From Paracoccus limosus (GTDB lineage: Bacteria; Pseudomonadota; Alphaproteobacteria; Rhodobacterales; Rhodobacteraceae): a DNA stretch of 64,000 bases. Below the pieces are notes generated by a model, which worked only from the letters and a program-made list of their open reading frames with translations, made no database searches and had not been told where the DNA came from. Positions 1-9,289 of this stretch are shown one piece after another (the stretch's first letter is position 1; each line of letters begins with the position of its first letter). Made by a program: the position numbers and the translations under genes. Location: positions 98,624 to 162,623 of the forward strand of contig NZ_WMIF01000006.1 of the NCBI RefSeq assembly GCF_009711185.1, written 5' to 3'.

Positions 1-2
1 TG

Positions 3-665
3 TCCAGCCCATTCATCCGGCGCGAGGCGGCGCGCGCCGCCGAGGATGCGGAACACGCAAGGGTTGTGGCAAAGCGGTTCGCGCTGCTGCGGACCCGTGT
101 CCTGCGCGAGATGCGCAACCGGGACTGGAAGACGCTGGCCGTGGTGCCGCTGACGCTGGGGGCGGGCGGCAGCTTCGTCTCGGTCAATCTGGCGCTGGCC
201 TTGGCGCGCCAGCCGCATACGCATGTGGTGCTGGCCGACATGGATCTGGCGCGGCCGAGCATTGCCGGCCAGCTGGGAATCCCCGGTTGCGACCCGATTT
301 CGGCGGCACTGGCCGCAGGCCGCGCGCTCGACGAGCTTGCCCCGGTGATCGAAGAGGTGCCGAACCTGCGGGTGATCGCCCCGGCGCAGGCCGAGGACGA
401 GGCGGCCGAGATTCTGCAGGACGAGGCGTTGGCCGCCGGCATGGCTCGGCTGGCGCGCAACAGCGCGACCCATGCGCTGGTGCTGATGGACATGGCGCCA
501 CTCTTGGGCGAGGACGAGGCGCTGGCCGCCCTGCCGCTGGCCGATGCGCTGCTGCTGGTGGCCGACGGGCGGCGCGGCACTGCTGCCGACATGGTGCAGG
601 CCGAACGGTTGCTGGTCGGCATGCCGCCGGTCATGGGTATCATTCTGAACAAGTCCGATGATTGA
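3..665 (+). CDS. CpsD/CapB-like exopolysaccharide ATPase, degenerate P-loop, 5' partial
   Basis: The reading frame is open to the left edge, so the gene is cut at its 5' end; a GTG at 66 is possible but the frame upstream also looks coding. The protein resembles the cytoplasmic BY-kinase/ParA-like ATPases (CpsD, CapB, Wzc C-terminal domain) that partner a Wzz-type protein in capsule or exopolysaccharide export. The A'-like motif VVLADMDLARPS and the later DALLLVADGRRGT segment fit the fold. The P-loop reads GAGGSF at 159-176, where active members have GEGKST, so the nucleotide-binding lysine is missing, and the Walker B equivalent (VLMDMAPLL) is also altered. There is no C-terminal tyrosine cluster. 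The Wzz-like gene follows 24 bases downstream. I infer a pseudo-kinase partner of that protein. Confidence 0.75.
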   Translation, partial: SSPFIRREAARAAEDAEHARVVAKRFALLRTRVLREMRNRDWKTLAVVPLTLGAGGSFVSVNLALALARQPHTHVVLADMDLARPSIAGQLGIPGCDPISAALAAGRALDELAPVIEEVPNLRVIAPAQAEDEAAEILQDEALAAGMARLARNSATHALVLMDMAPLLGEDEALAALPLADALLLVADGRRGTAADMVQAERLLVGMPPVMGIILNKSDD

Positions 666-689
666 CGGGCGAGACGGGATTTAAGGGTT

Positions 690-2192
690 TTGGGTCCATT
701 ACAGACATTGCAGGACTTGATTTCGATGCTGTGGCGGCGTTTGCCGCTGGTGCTGACGGTCATGATCCTGGGCACGCTGATTTCGTTTTACTTCATCGTT
801 TCGTCGCCGCGGGTCTATGAATCCAGCGCGGTGATTCAGGTCGATACCCCGGCGGTGACCGAGGCGGGCAGCGATTCGGCGCTGCCGGCTTCGCGCCGGG
901 TGCAGCTGATCGAACAGCGTCTGATGGCGCGCGGCAACATCCGCGAGGTCATCACCGAACTGGGCTTGTTCACGGACACCCCCGGGCTGAGCGAGACCGA
1001 CAAGATCGCCGCCGTGCGCAAATCGACCCGGATCGACAGCATCCAGGCCCCCGGCGTCGCGACCGAATCCGGCATGTCGCTGGCGGCCATCGTCATCACC
1101 TCGCAGGCCGAGACCCCCGACACGGCCGCAGCCCTGGCCAACTATTTCACCAACAGCGTCGTCAACCGCGACCGCGAGAACCGCGAGGCCCGGATCGCCG
1201 AGGCGCGTCAATATCTGACCGACGAAGAGGACCGGCTGAGCGACCAGCTGTCACGGCAGGACCGTCAGATCGCCGAATTCAGCTCGGCCAATGAGGATGC
1301 GCTGCCCTCGTCGCAGGAATATCTGCAGACCGAGCTGGCGCAGCTGAACGCCTCGGAGGCGGCGCTGGACCGCGAGATCATGGGCCTGCAACGCGGTCGG
1401 CTGGCGCTGGAGGCGGGCAGCACCGCCGCCGATGCCCGTCCCTCGGCCACGCTGGTCCAGCAGATCCGCACCGCCGAGATCGAGCTGGCGCAGGCGCGGC
1501 GCACGCTGGCCCCCGACCATCCCGAGATCAAGCGGCTCGAAGATCAGCTCAAGCGGCTGAACTCGGGCGGCGAGAGTGTTTCGGATGTGGTCGAGCGTCA
1601 GGGCGAACTTTACGACAGCCAGCTTGAACAGTTCCGCCAGCAAAAGGCGCAGATGCAGGACCGCCGCAAAGAGATCGAGCGGGCGCGCGCCAAGGCGCCG
1701 CAGGTGTCGCGCGATCTCGACAATATGGTGCGCCAGCAACGCCGGCTGCAGGACCGCTATGCCGAGATCTCGCGCCAGCTTGCGCAGGTCGAGACGCAGC
1801 AAAAGCTGATGGACAACGACCAGACCGAGCGTTTCGTGATTCTGGAACGGGCGCTGGCGCCGGAATATCCCGCCGCCTCGAACCGCAAGAAACGCGCGGC
1901 GCTGGGCCTGTTTGCCAGCATCGGGCTAAGCTTTGGCCTGGCCTTTATCCTTGAGATGCTGCACCCGGTGCTGCGCCGGACCGAGCAATTTGCCCGCGCG
2001 ACCGGCACGCGGCCGGTGATCTCCTTGCCCTATCGCCCCAATGCGCGCGACATCCGCCTGAAACGGCTGAGCCTGACCTATGTTGTCGTGCTGCTGATCG
2101 CTGGCGCCATCGCCATGCTGTGGCTGATCGGCGGCCTGCCGGGCGTCGCCTCGCCGGGCGTCGTGCCGGCGCCGACTGCGGGTCTGGGCTGA
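690..2192 (+). CDS. Wzz/GumC-type chain-length determinant protein
   Basis: Polysaccharide co-polymerase of the inner membrane that sets the chain length of an exported polysaccharide together with the upstream ATPase. The 500-residue protein has a first membrane segment at about residues 17-38, a long periplasmic region rich in coiled-coil heptads (about 190-390), a second membrane segment at about 402-424 and a third hydrophobic stretch at about 463-482. It lacks the fused C-terminal kinase, which is instead the separate preceding gene. The annotated start is a TTG at 690; the in-frame ATG at 726 (LISMLWRR) would still keep the first membrane segment and is a reasonable alternative. The stop overlaps the flippase start as TGATG, so the genes are probably co-translated. 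Confidence 0.82.
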   Translation: MGPLQTLQDLISMLWRRLPLVLTVMILGTLISFYFIVSSPRVYESSAVIQVDTPAVTEAGSDSALPASRRVQLIEQRLMARGNIREVITELGLFTDTPGLSETDKIAAVRKSTRIDSIQAPGVATESGMSLAAIVITSQAETPDTAAALANYFTNSVVNRDRENREARIAEARQYLTDEEDRLSDQLSRQDRQIAEFSSANEDALPSSQEYLQTELAQLNASEAALDREIMGLQRGRLALEAGSTAADARPSATLVQQIRTAEIELAQARRTLAPDHPEIKRLEDQLKRLNSGGESVSDVVERQGELYDSQLEQFRQQKAQMQDRRKEIERARAKAPQVSRDLDNMVRQQRRLQDRYAEISRQLAQVETQQKLMDNDQTERFVILERALAPEYPAASNRKKRAALGLFASIGLSFGLAFILEMLHPVLRRTEQFARATGTRPVISLPYRPNARDIRLKRLSLTYVVVLLIAGAIAMLWLIGGLPGVASPGVVPAPTAGLG

Positions 2193-3571
2193 TGCAGGAT
2201 ACAGCTGTGGATCCCGCCGGGGCCGAGCCGAAACCACCGGGCAAGAGTTTTGCGTCGCGCGCCTTGGGCAGCGGCGTCTGGACGATGGCGAATTTCGGCG
2301 GCGGACAGCTGATGCGTCTGGCGTCGAATCTGGTGCTGACGCGCATTCTCAGCCCGGACGATTTCGGGCTGATGGCGCTGGTGTCCAGCTTCATGATCGG
2401 GCTCAGCATGTTCAGCGACATGGGGCTGGGCCCGTCGATCATGCAAAGCAAGCGCGGAGACGATCCGGCTTTTCTGGACACGGCCTGGACGATCAAGGTC
2501 ATCCGCGGCTTCTTCATCTTTGGCACGGCTTGTCTGCTCGCCTATCCGCTGGCGCTGTTCTACAACGCCCCGGCGTTTGCCTGGGTGTTCCCGGCGGCGG
2601 CCAGCTCGATGCTGGTCGGCGGGTTCTTCCCGACCCGGATCGACAGCGCCGGCCGGCATCTGCAGATCGGCCGCCTGACCATGATCGAGCTGTGCAACCA
2701 GCTGATCGGCATCCTGCTGACGGTGGCGGCGGCGCTGATCCTGCGCAACGTCTGGGCGCTGGTCTGGGGGCAGGTGCTGGGCGCCTTTGCCCAGCTGTTG
2801 ATGTTCCATTACCTGCTGCCCGGCCATATCGACCGTTTCCGCATGGAAAAGGCCGCGCGCGAGGAAATCGTCAAATTCGGCAAATGGATCTTTTTCAGCA
2901 CGATCTGCGGCTTCCTGCTGTTTCAGGGCGACCGGATCATTCTGGGCCGGGTGCTGACGCTGGACCATCTGGGCATCTACAACATCGGCCAGTTTCTGGC
3001 CACGGTGCCGGGCATGCTGGGCACCGCGATCGCCGGGCGGCTGTTCATCCCGATGTATCGCGAACATCCCCCGGGCGAGAGTGCCGGGAATTTCCGCACC
3101 ATGGCCCGCACCCGCGCCGGCTTTACCGGGCTATTGCTGTTTGTGGGCATCACGCTGGCGCTGATCGGGCCGTGGATGGTCGATCACCTTTACGACCCGC
3201 GCTATCACCGCGCCGGCGGCATTCTGGTCGCCATCGCCTGCATCCAGATGCTGCTGGTGATCCCGCTCAGCTATGAGACGGCGGCGCTGGCCGGGGGCGA
3301 CTCGCGCGGGTTCTTTGTCATGCAATGCAGCCGGGCGATGATCTATCTGGCGCTGGTGCTGATCGGCGCATGGTGGGGCGGGCTGACCGGCCTTTTGGTG
3401 GGACAGGCGCTGGCGCAGGTTTTCTGCTATCCGGTGTCGGTCTGGATGGCGCGGCGGCAACGCGCCTGGGATCCGCGCCATGATGTCGTCGCCGGCGCGG
3501 TTGCGGTCATCGGCGCGGCAATCGCGCTCGGATTGCATGGCGAGGTCGTTGCGGCGGCATTGCTGCACTAG
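2192..3571 (+). CDS. Wzx-like oligosaccharide flippase (MOP superfamily)
   Basis: Integral membrane protein of about 459 residues expected to flip lipid-linked sugar repeat units across the inner membrane. The sequence is a run of hydrophobic helices separated by short polar loops. The N-terminal segment GSGVWTMANFGGGQLMRLAS followed by LTRILSPDDFGLMAL is typical of the polysaccharide_synt/MOP family. The ATG at 2192 overlaps the stop of the Wzz-like gene (TGATG); the frame is open further upstream but that part lies inside the preceding gene. Together with the two genes before it this is the tail of an exopolysaccharide assembly locus that continues to the left of the window. Confidence 0.82.
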   Translation: MQDTAVDPAGAEPKPPGKSFASRALGSGVWTMANFGGGQLMRLASNLVLTRILSPDDFGLMALVSSFMIGLSMFSDMGLGPSIMQSKRGDDPAFLDTAWTIKVIRGFFIFGTACLLAYPLALFYNAPAFAWVFPAAASSMLVGGFFPTRIDSAGRHLQIGRLTMIELCNQLIGILLTVAAALILRNVWALVWGQVLGAFAQLLMFHYLLPGHIDRFRMEKAAREEIVKFGKWIFFSTICGFLLFQGDRIILGRVLTLDHLGIYNIGQFLATVPGMLGTAIAGRLFIPMYREHPPGESAGNFRTMARTRAGFTGLLLFVGITLALIGPWMVDHLYDPRYHRAGGILVAIACIQMLLVIPLSYETAALAGGDSRGFFVMQCSRAMIYLALVLIGAWWGGLTGLLVGQALAQVFCYPVSVWMARRQRAWDPRHDVVAGAVAVIGAAIALGLHGEVVAAALLH

Positions 3572-3651
3572 CTGCAGGCATAGCGTGCATTTTCTGCACT
3601 TCTTCCCGGCGTCAGCCTCCGCTAATGAGGCTGAAAGCCAGGAGGAACATA

Positions 3652-5934
3652 ATGAGCGACGACAATACGCCCCGCCGGTCCCGGATCACCCCCGAGGAGG
3701 CGCTTGCCTACCATATGGAGCCGCGACCGGGGAAATACGACATTGTCGCCTCGACGCCGATGGCCACGCAGCGGGATCTGTCGCTGGCCTATTCCCCTGG
3801 CGTGGCGGTCCCGGTGCAGGCCATCGCCGACCGGCCCGAAACCGCCTATGACTATACCGTCAAGGGCAATATGGTCGCCGTCATCTCGAACGGCACCGCG
3901 ATCCTCGGGATGGGCAACCTTGGTGCGCTGGCCTCGAAGCCGGTGATGGAGGGTAAGGCGGTGCTCTTCAAGCGCTTTGCCGATGTGAACGCCATCGACA
4001 TCGAGCTGGACACCGAAGACCCCGAAGAGATCATCAACGCCGTCAAGCTGATGGGGCCGACCTTTGGCGGCATCAACCTTGAGGACATCAAGGCGCCGGA
4101 ATGCTTCATCATCGAGCAGCGCCTGAAAGAGCTGATGGACATTCCGGTGTTCCACGATGACCAGCACGGCACCGCCGTGATCTGCGCGGCCGGGCTCATC
4201 AACGCGCTGGAAATCAGCGGCAAGAAGATCGAGGACGTGCGCATCGTGCTGAACGGTGCCGGCGCGGCCGGGATCGCCTGTCTGGAACTGCTGAAATCCA
4301 TGGGCGCGCGGCATGACAATTGCATCATGTGCGACACCAAGGGCGTGATCTACCAGGGCCGCACCGAGGGCATGAACCAGTGGAAATCGGCCCATGCCGC
4401 CAATACCGACGCCCGCACGCTGGAGGATGCGATGCGCGGCGCCGACGTTTTCCTGGGCGTTTCGGCCAAGGGCGCGGTGACGCCAGAGATGGTGCAGGCG
4501 ATGGCCGACAATCCGGTCATCTTTGCCATGGCCAACCCCGACCCGGAAATCACCCCCGAAGAGGCGCATGCCGTGCGTCCCGACGCCATCGTCGCGACCG
4601 GGCGCAGCGACTATCCGAACCAGGTCAACAACGTCCTTGGCTTTCCCTATCTGTTCCGGGGCGCGCTGGACATCCATGCCCGCGCCATCAATGACGAGAT
4701 GAAGATCGCCTGCGCCCGCGCGCTGGCCGAACTCGCGCGCGAGGACGTGCCGGACGAGGTGGCGGTGGCTTACGGTCGCAAGCTGCAATTCGGCCGCGAC
4801 TATATCATCCCGACGCCGTTCGACCCGCGCCTGATCCATGTCGTGCCGCCGGCGGTGGCGCAGGCGGGCATGGACACGGGCGTCGCCCGCCGGCCCATCA
4901 TCGACATGGACGGCTACACGCAGTCGCTCAAGGCGCGCATGGATCCGACCGCAGCCATCCTGCAAGGCATCCATGCCCGCGCCCGTCAGGCGCAAGCCCG
5001 GATGATCTTTGCCGAAGGCGACGATCCGCGCGTGCTGCGTGCCGCCGTGGCCTGGCAGCGGGGCGGCATGGGCCAGTCCATCGTCATTGGCCGCGAAGCC
5101 GATGTGAAGGACAAGCTGGAGGCTGCCGGTCTGGCCGATGCCGCGCGGGAACTGATGGTGGTGAACGCCTCGAATTCGCGCCATCTGGAACAATATCACG
5201 AGACGCTTTACGCCCGCCTGCAACGCAAGGGTGTTGATCGCGAGGATGCCTACAAACTGGCGAACCGCGACCGGCATGTCTTTGCCTCGTTGATGCTGGC
5301 GCATGGCCATGGCGACGGGCTGGTGACGGGGGCGACGCGCAAGAACGCCCATGTTCTGGCACAGATCGGAAATGTCTTTGACGTGACCCCCGCTGCCGGC
5401 GCGGTCGGCATCACCACCGTGCTGCACAATGGGCGCGTTATCCTGATCGGCGATACGCTGGTGCATGAATGGCCCGAGGCCGAGGATCTGGCCGATATTG
5501 CCACCCGGGGCGCGCATGTGGCGCGCGGGCTTGGGCTTGATCCGCGCGTGGCCTTCCTGTCCTTCTCGAACTTCGGCTATCCGGTCAGCGAACGCGCGGT
5601 CAAGATGGCCCATGCCACCGATGTCCTCGACGCCCGCAAGGTCGATTTCGAATATGAGGGCGAGATGACCGTCGACGTGGCGCTGAACCCGGCGCAGGCA
5701 GCGAAATACCCGTTCTCGCGCCTGACCGGCCCGGCGAACGTGCTGGTGGTGCCGGCGCGGCATTCGGCCTCGATCTCGGTCAAGCTGCTGCAAGAGATGG
5801 CGGGGGCGACCGTGGTCGGTCCGATCCTGACCGGCGTGCCGCATCCGATCCAGATCTGTTCGACCGGCTCGACGGTGAACGACATCCTGAACATGGCGGC
5901 CATCGCCGCCGGGCGTCTGGGTCAGGTCAGGTAA
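3652..5934 (+). CDS. maeB: NADP-dependent malic enzyme with C-terminal phosphotransacetylase-like domain
   Basis: Oxidatively decarboxylates malate to pyruvate, giving NADPH for biosynthesis. The start is the ATG at 3652, preceded by a strong AGGAGG. The N-terminal half carries the malic enzyme signature (SLAYSPGVAVP, then FHDDQHGTAV near residue 167) and a dinucleotide-binding loop NGAGAAGIA. From about residue 440 the sequence changes to a phosphate acetyltransferase-like domain beginning with MIFAEGDDPRVLRAA; in the MaeB family this domain is regulatory and senses acetyl-CoA. The 760-residue length is normal for the two-domain family. The gene stands alone between the exopolysaccharide genes and a convergent MBL hydrolase. 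NAD preference (Dme) versus NADP (Tme) cannot be fixed from sequence alone. Confidence 0.92.
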   Translation: MSDDNTPRRSRITPEEALAYHMEPRPGKYDIVASTPMATQRDLSLAYSPGVAVPVQAIADRPETAYDYTVKGNMVAVISNGTAILGMGNLGALASKPVMEGKAVLFKRFADVNAIDIELDTEDPEEIINAVKLMGPTFGGINLEDIKAPECFIIEQRLKELMDIPVFHDDQHGTAVICAAGLINALEISGKKIEDVRIVLNGAGAAGIACLELLKSMGARHDNCIMCDTKGVIYQGRTEGMNQWKSAHAANTDARTLEDAMRGADVFLGVSAKGAVTPEMVQAMADNPVIFAMANPDPEITPEEAHAVRPDAIVATGRSDYPNQVNNVLGFPYLFRGALDIHARAINDEMKIACARALAELAREDVPDEVAVAYGRKLQFGRDYIIPTPFDPRLIHVVPPAVAQAGMDTGVARRPIIDMDGYTQSLKARMDPTAAILQGIHARARQAQARMIFAEGDDPRVLRAAVAWQRGGMGQSIVIGREADVKDKLEAAGLADAARELMVVNASNSRHLEQYHETLYARLQRKGVDREDAYKLANRDRHVFASLMLAHGHGDGLVTGATRKNAHVLAQIGNVFDVTPAAGAVGITTVLHNGRVILIGDTLVHEWPEAEDLADIATRGAHVARGLGLDPRVAFLSFSNFGYPVSERAVKMAHATDVLDARKVDFEYEGEMTVDVALNPAQAAKYPFSRLTGPANVLVVPARHSASISVKLLQEMAGATVVGPILTGVPHPIQICSTGSTVNDILNMAAIAAGRLGQVR

Positions 5935-5952
5935 GGGCGGAAACGCCAGCTC

Positions 5953-5974
5953 CGGCGGCCGGCATCGGCCGCCG
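5953..5974. terminator. Hairpin between convergent maeB and MBL genes
   Basis: An 8-bp GC inverted repeat (CGGCGGCC/GGCCGCCG) lies between the two convergent stop codons. There is no T-run, so it is at best a weak bidirectional terminator. Confidence 0.3.
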
Positions 5975-5976
5975 GG

Positions 5977-6843
5977 TCAAAGAGCGCGAAAGCACGAGGC
6001 GGCTGTGACTGGCCCCTCGGTTTCGACCGCGCCGATCTCGGCCAGGGCCAGCAGATGCGCCAGGACGTTGCGGCTGGCGGCGCGCTGCAATTGCGCCGGC
6101 ACGTCATAGATCCGACGCGCCAGCCCCTCGGCATCATCCGGCGCCTGTCGCAGCGCGGCCAGAATCTGGCCGGTGCGGTCACGCCGGTGCCGCGCCAGCT
6201 CGGCCAGACGCGCCGCCGGGGCATCGATCGGCGCGCCATGCGCGGGCCAAAGCTGGCGCGCATCCTCGGCCTCAAGCCGGGTCAGGCTGCGGAAATAATC
6301 GGCCAGATCGCCGTCGGGCGGCGAGATCAGCGTCGATGACCAGCCCATCACCACATCGCCGCACAGGATCGCATCCCCCAACCGAAAGCTGAGATGGCCG
6401 GCGAAATGGCCGGGCGTGTGCAGCGCGGTCAGCGCCCATTCGTCGCTTTCGATCCGTGCCCCGTCACCCAGCAGCTGATCGGGCAGGAAATCGCGGTCCA
6501 GCCCCTCGCCACCGGCGATGCCGCCTTGCGCTGCCAGCCGCTGCATCAGGGCCGAGCGCCCGGCCTCAGCCGGGCCAAAGCCAAGGATCGGCGCCCCGGT
6601 CGCCTGCGCCAGCGCCCGCGCCCCGCCGGAATGGTCCAGATGCGCATGGGTGATCAGGATATGGCTGATTTCGGCCCCCGCTACGGCATTCAGGATCGCC
6701 TGACGGTGTTTGGGCAGGTCCGGGCCGGGATCGATCACCGCGATCTGCCGGCGCCCGACCAGAAACGTATTCGTGCCCGGCCCGGTCAGGGGCGAGGGGT
6801 TGGCGGCAGTCAGGACTCGCAGGGCTTCCGGGGCTTGGGTCAT
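5977..6843 (-). CDS. MBL-fold metallo-hydrolase (LACTB2-like)
   Basis: Metallo-beta-lactamase fold hydrolase of 288 residues. The metal-binding motif is visible as ITHAHLDHSGG (HxHxDH) near residue 64. Further metal ligands are likely in the segment LHTPGHFAGH and in LCGDVVMG. The N-terminal GPGTNTFLVG and IDPGPD segments are typical of the glyoxalase II/LACTB2 branch. The substrate cannot be told; LACTB2 itself is an RNase, while bacterial relatives are mostly annotated as hydroxyacylglutathione hydrolase-like. The start ATG at 6843 lies 56 bases from the divergent histidine kinase, so the two may share a promoter region. Confidence 0.8.
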   Translation of the reverse strand: MTQAPEALRVLTAANPSPLTGPGTNTFLVGRRQIAVIDPGPDLPKHRQAILNAVAGAEISHILITHAHLDHSGGARALAQATGAPILGFGPAEAGRSALMQRLAAQGGIAGGEGLDRDFLPDQLLGDGARIESDEWALTALHTPGHFAGHLSFRLGDAILCGDVVMGWSSTLISPPDGDLADYFRSLTRLEAEDARQLWPAHGAPIDAPAARLAELARHRRDRTGQILAALRQAPDDAEGLARRIYDVPAQLQRAASRNVLAHLLALAEIGAVETEGPVTAASCFRAL

Positions 6844-6899
6844 GGCGCTAAGCTAGCCTGCGACAGCCCCCTTGCGAAAGGGGCGCAAGGGGTGGGGCG

Positions 6900-8240
6900 A
6901 TGGAATTCGACTGGCTGAAGCGGGTGATGCCTCGCGGTCTTTACGGCAGGGCGGCGCTGATCCTGTTCCTGCCGGTGGTGGTGGTCACGGTCGTGGTGAC
7001 GGTGGTGTTCCTGCAGCGGCATTTCGAGGATGTGACGCTGCAGATGACCGGCGGCATGGCGCGCGAGATCGCGCTGGTCGCAACCCGCATCGACGCGGCG
7101 CCGGATCTGGAAAGCGCCCGCCGTGCCGCGCTGGACGACGCCGGCCCTTTGGGGCTGGAGCTGCACATGCCGGCGCGCGCCCCGGGGCAGGATTGGGTCG
7201 GCACTTTCGATCTGTCCGGCCGGGTGGTGATCCGCACGCTGCATGCCGCGATCCCGCAGGTGATCGGCGTCGATCTGACCCAGCGGCGCGAGGTGCGGGC
7301 CACGCTGGCGGGCCGTTTTGGGCCCTATGAGCTGGTGTTCCCGCGCGAGCGGGTCAGCGCCTCGAACCCGCATCAATTGCTGGTGCTGATGATCGGCACC
7401 TCGCTTTTGATGACCGCCATCGCCACGATCTTTCTGCGCAACCAGCTGCGCCCGATCAAGCGTCTGGCGCGCGCCGCCGAGGAATATGGCAAGGGCCGGA
7501 TCATCCCCTATCGTCCCGCCGGCGCCAGCGAGATCCGGAGCGCCGGCACCGCCTTTCTGGAGATGCGCGCCCGGATCGAGCGCCAGAACGAGCAGCGCAA
7601 GCAGATGCTGTCGGGTGTCAGCCACGACCTGCGCACGCCCTTGACCCGGCTGCGGCTGGGCCTGTCGATGCTGTCACCCGACCTGCCGCCCGAACCCGAT
7701 GAGATCGCGGCGCTGGAGGGTGATGTCGCGGCGATGGGGCGGATGGTCGACGCCTTTCTGGACCATGCCCGCGATGCGGCGCAGGATGCGCCGCCCGAGA
7801 CGGTGCTGGCGTTGAATTTCGTGCGCGGCATCGTCGCCGACGCCCGGCGCGGCGGACAGGCAGTGGTGCTGGGCCCGCTGCAGGGCGATCTGGGCGGTAA
7901 GGCCACGTTCCGGCAGGACAGTCTGCGCCGCGCGGTCGAAAACCTGATCGGCAATGCCGTGCGCTATGGCGAGCGCGCCGAGGTCGAGGCCGCACTGGGG
8001 CCGAGCTATTTCCGCATCTCGGTCGAGGATGACGGGCCGGGCATCCCGCCCGAAAGCCGCGAAGAGGCGCTGAAGCCCTTTACCCGGCTGGACGCGGCGC
8101 GCAACCAGAACCGGGGGCAGGGCGTGGGGTTGGGCCTGTCGATTGCCACCGACATCGCCCGCGCCCATGGCGGGCAATTGCGGCTGGTCAAGGGCGAACG
8201 GCTGGGCGGGCTGCGCGCCGAGATCGTGATTCCACGCTAG
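6900..8240 (+). CDS. EnvZ-like sensor histidine kinase
   Basis: Two-component sensor kinase of 446 residues in the inner membrane. Membrane segment 1 is at about residues 17-38 (LILFLPVVVVTVVVTVVFLQ). A periplasmic loop runs to about residue 155, membrane segment 2 is at about 158-180 (LLVLMIGTSLLMTAIATIFL), and a HAMP linker follows. The H-box is SGVSHDLRTPLTRLRLG with the phosphoacceptor His at residue 242. The ATPase domain has an N-box (LIGNAVRYGER), a G1 box (VEDDGPGIP) and a G2 box (GVGLGLSIA). No response regulator is adjacent, so this is an orphan in the window; in related Rhodobacteraceae the OmpR-type partner is often encoded elsewhere. The stimulus is unknown. Confidence 0.88.
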   Translation: MEFDWLKRVMPRGLYGRAALILFLPVVVVTVVVTVVFLQRHFEDVTLQMTGGMAREIALVATRIDAAPDLESARRAALDDAGPLGLELHMPARAPGQDWVGTFDLSGRVVIRTLHAAIPQVIGVDLTQRREVRATLAGRFGPYELVFPRERVSASNPHQLLVLMIGTSLLMTAIATIFLRNQLRPIKRLARAAEEYGKGRIIPYRPAGASEIRSAGTAFLEMRARIERQNEQRKQMLSGVSHDLRTPLTRLRLGLSMLSPDLPPEPDEIAALEGDVAAMGRMVDAFLDHARDAAQDAPPETVLALNFVRGIVADARRGGQAVVLGPLQGDLGGKATFRQDSLRRAVENLIGNAVRYGERAEVEAALGPSYFRISVEDDGPGIPPESREEALKPFTRLDAARNQNRGQGVGLGLSIATDIARAHGGQLRLVKGERLGGLRAEIVIPR

Positions 8241-8298
8241 CCGAGCCGGGGCGGAGCCGCTAAGGCTGGTACAAAGAAAAGCAAGAAGGACATGCAGG

Positions 8299-9225
8299 AT
8301 GCGGGCTTTCGTATTTCCGGGTCAGGGTGCCCAGGTCGTCGGCATGGGGCGGGCATTGGCCGAAGCCTATCCGGCCGCCGCTGCGGTGTTTTCCGAGGTG
8401 GACGAGGCCTTGGGCGAAAAGCTCTCGGCGCTGGTCTGGGACGGCGATATCGAGACGCTGACCCTGACGCAGAACGCGCAGCCGGCGCTGATGGCGACCT
8501 CGATTGCCGCGCTGCGGGCGCTGGAGGCCGAGGGCTATGGCATCAAGGATGCGGCCTTTGTCGCCGGGCATTCGCTGGGTGAGTATTCGGCGCTGTGTGC
8601 GGCGGGTTCGCTGAGCCTTGCCGATACCGCGCGGCTGCTGCGCCTGCGCGGGCAGGCGATGCAAGAGGCGGTGCCGGTCGGGCAGGGCGCCATGGCTGCC
8701 ATTCTGGGGCTGGATTTCGCCACCGTGGCGCAGCTGGCCCATGACGCGGCCGAGGGCGAGGTCTGTCAGGCTGCCAATGACAACGATCCGGGGCAGGTGG
8801 TGATCTCGGGGCAGAAGGCTGCGGTCGAACGTGCGGCGGCGCTGGCCAAGGAACGCGGCGCCAAGCGTGCGCTGATGCTGCCGGTTTCGGCGCCGTTCCA
8901 TTCGGCGCTGATGCAGCCGGCGGCAGCGGTGATGGCCGAGGCCCTGGCCGGGGTCGAGATCGTCGCCCCCGCCGTGCAGCTGGTCGCCAATGTCAGCGCC
9001 TCGGCGGTGAGCGACCCGGCCGAGATCCGGCGGTTGCTGGTCGAGCAGGTCACCGGCTCGGTCCGCTGGCGCGAGTCGGTCGAGTTCCTGGCGGGCGCGG
9101 GCGTGACCGAGTTCTGGGAGATCGGTGCCGGCAAGGCGCTGTCGGGGATGATCAAGCGCATCGCCAAGGATGCGGTGGTGAAGAATATCGGCGCGCCGGC
9201 GGATATCGCGGCGCTGAAGGGCTGA
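8299..9225 (+). CDS. fabD: Malonyl-CoA:ACP transacylase
   Basis: Loads malonyl groups from CoA to acyl carrier protein for type II fatty acid synthesis in the cytosol. The 308-residue protein starts with the family's RAFVFPGQGAQ and carries the nucleophile elbow GHSLGEYSAL (serine near residue 93). The catalytic histidine is near residue 200 in VSAPFHSALM. Length is typical. It heads the cluster fabD-fabG-acpP. The gap to fabG contains a recurrent hairpin-plus-tail element rather than a strong terminator, so transcription may continue through it. Confidence 0.95.
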   Translation: MRAFVFPGQGAQVVGMGRALAEAYPAAAAVFSEVDEALGEKLSALVWDGDIETLTLTQNAQPALMATSIAALRALEAEGYGIKDAAFVAGHSLGEYSALCAAGSLSLADTARLLRLRGQAMQEAVPVGQGAMAAILGLDFATVAQLAHDAAEGEVCQAANDNDPGQVVISGQKAAVERAAALAKERGAKRALMLPVSAPFHSALMQPAAAVMAEALAGVEIVAPAVQLVANVSASAVSDPAEIRRLLVEQVTGSVRWRESVEFLAGAGVTEFWEIGAGKALSGMIKRIAKDAVVKNIGAPADIAALKG

Positions 9226-9233
9226 GGGCGGGA

Positions 9234-9280
9234 CCGGGGGCCAGCCCCCGGACCCCCGGGATATTGGGACACGAAAGAAG
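9234..9280 (+). repeat. Recurrent intergenic hairpin-plus-tail element, copy A
   Basis: A GC hairpin (CCGGGGGCC/AG/CCCCCGG) is followed by GACCCCCGGGATATT and then GGGACACGAAAGAAG. The same arrangement recurs at 40075-40124 and, more diverged, at 47244-47299. The purine-rich end of the tail (GAAAGAAGAGG) lies just before the fabG ATG and probably supplies its ribosome-binding site. Confidence 0.7.
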
Positions 9281-9289
9281 AGGTTTGGG

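Noticed and set aside
3622..5844. Long open frame antisense to maeB (about 740 codons)
   Set aside because: Composition is His/Arg/Gly-rich as expected for the antisense of a high-GC gene, with no family motif; maeB on the other strand is unambiguous.
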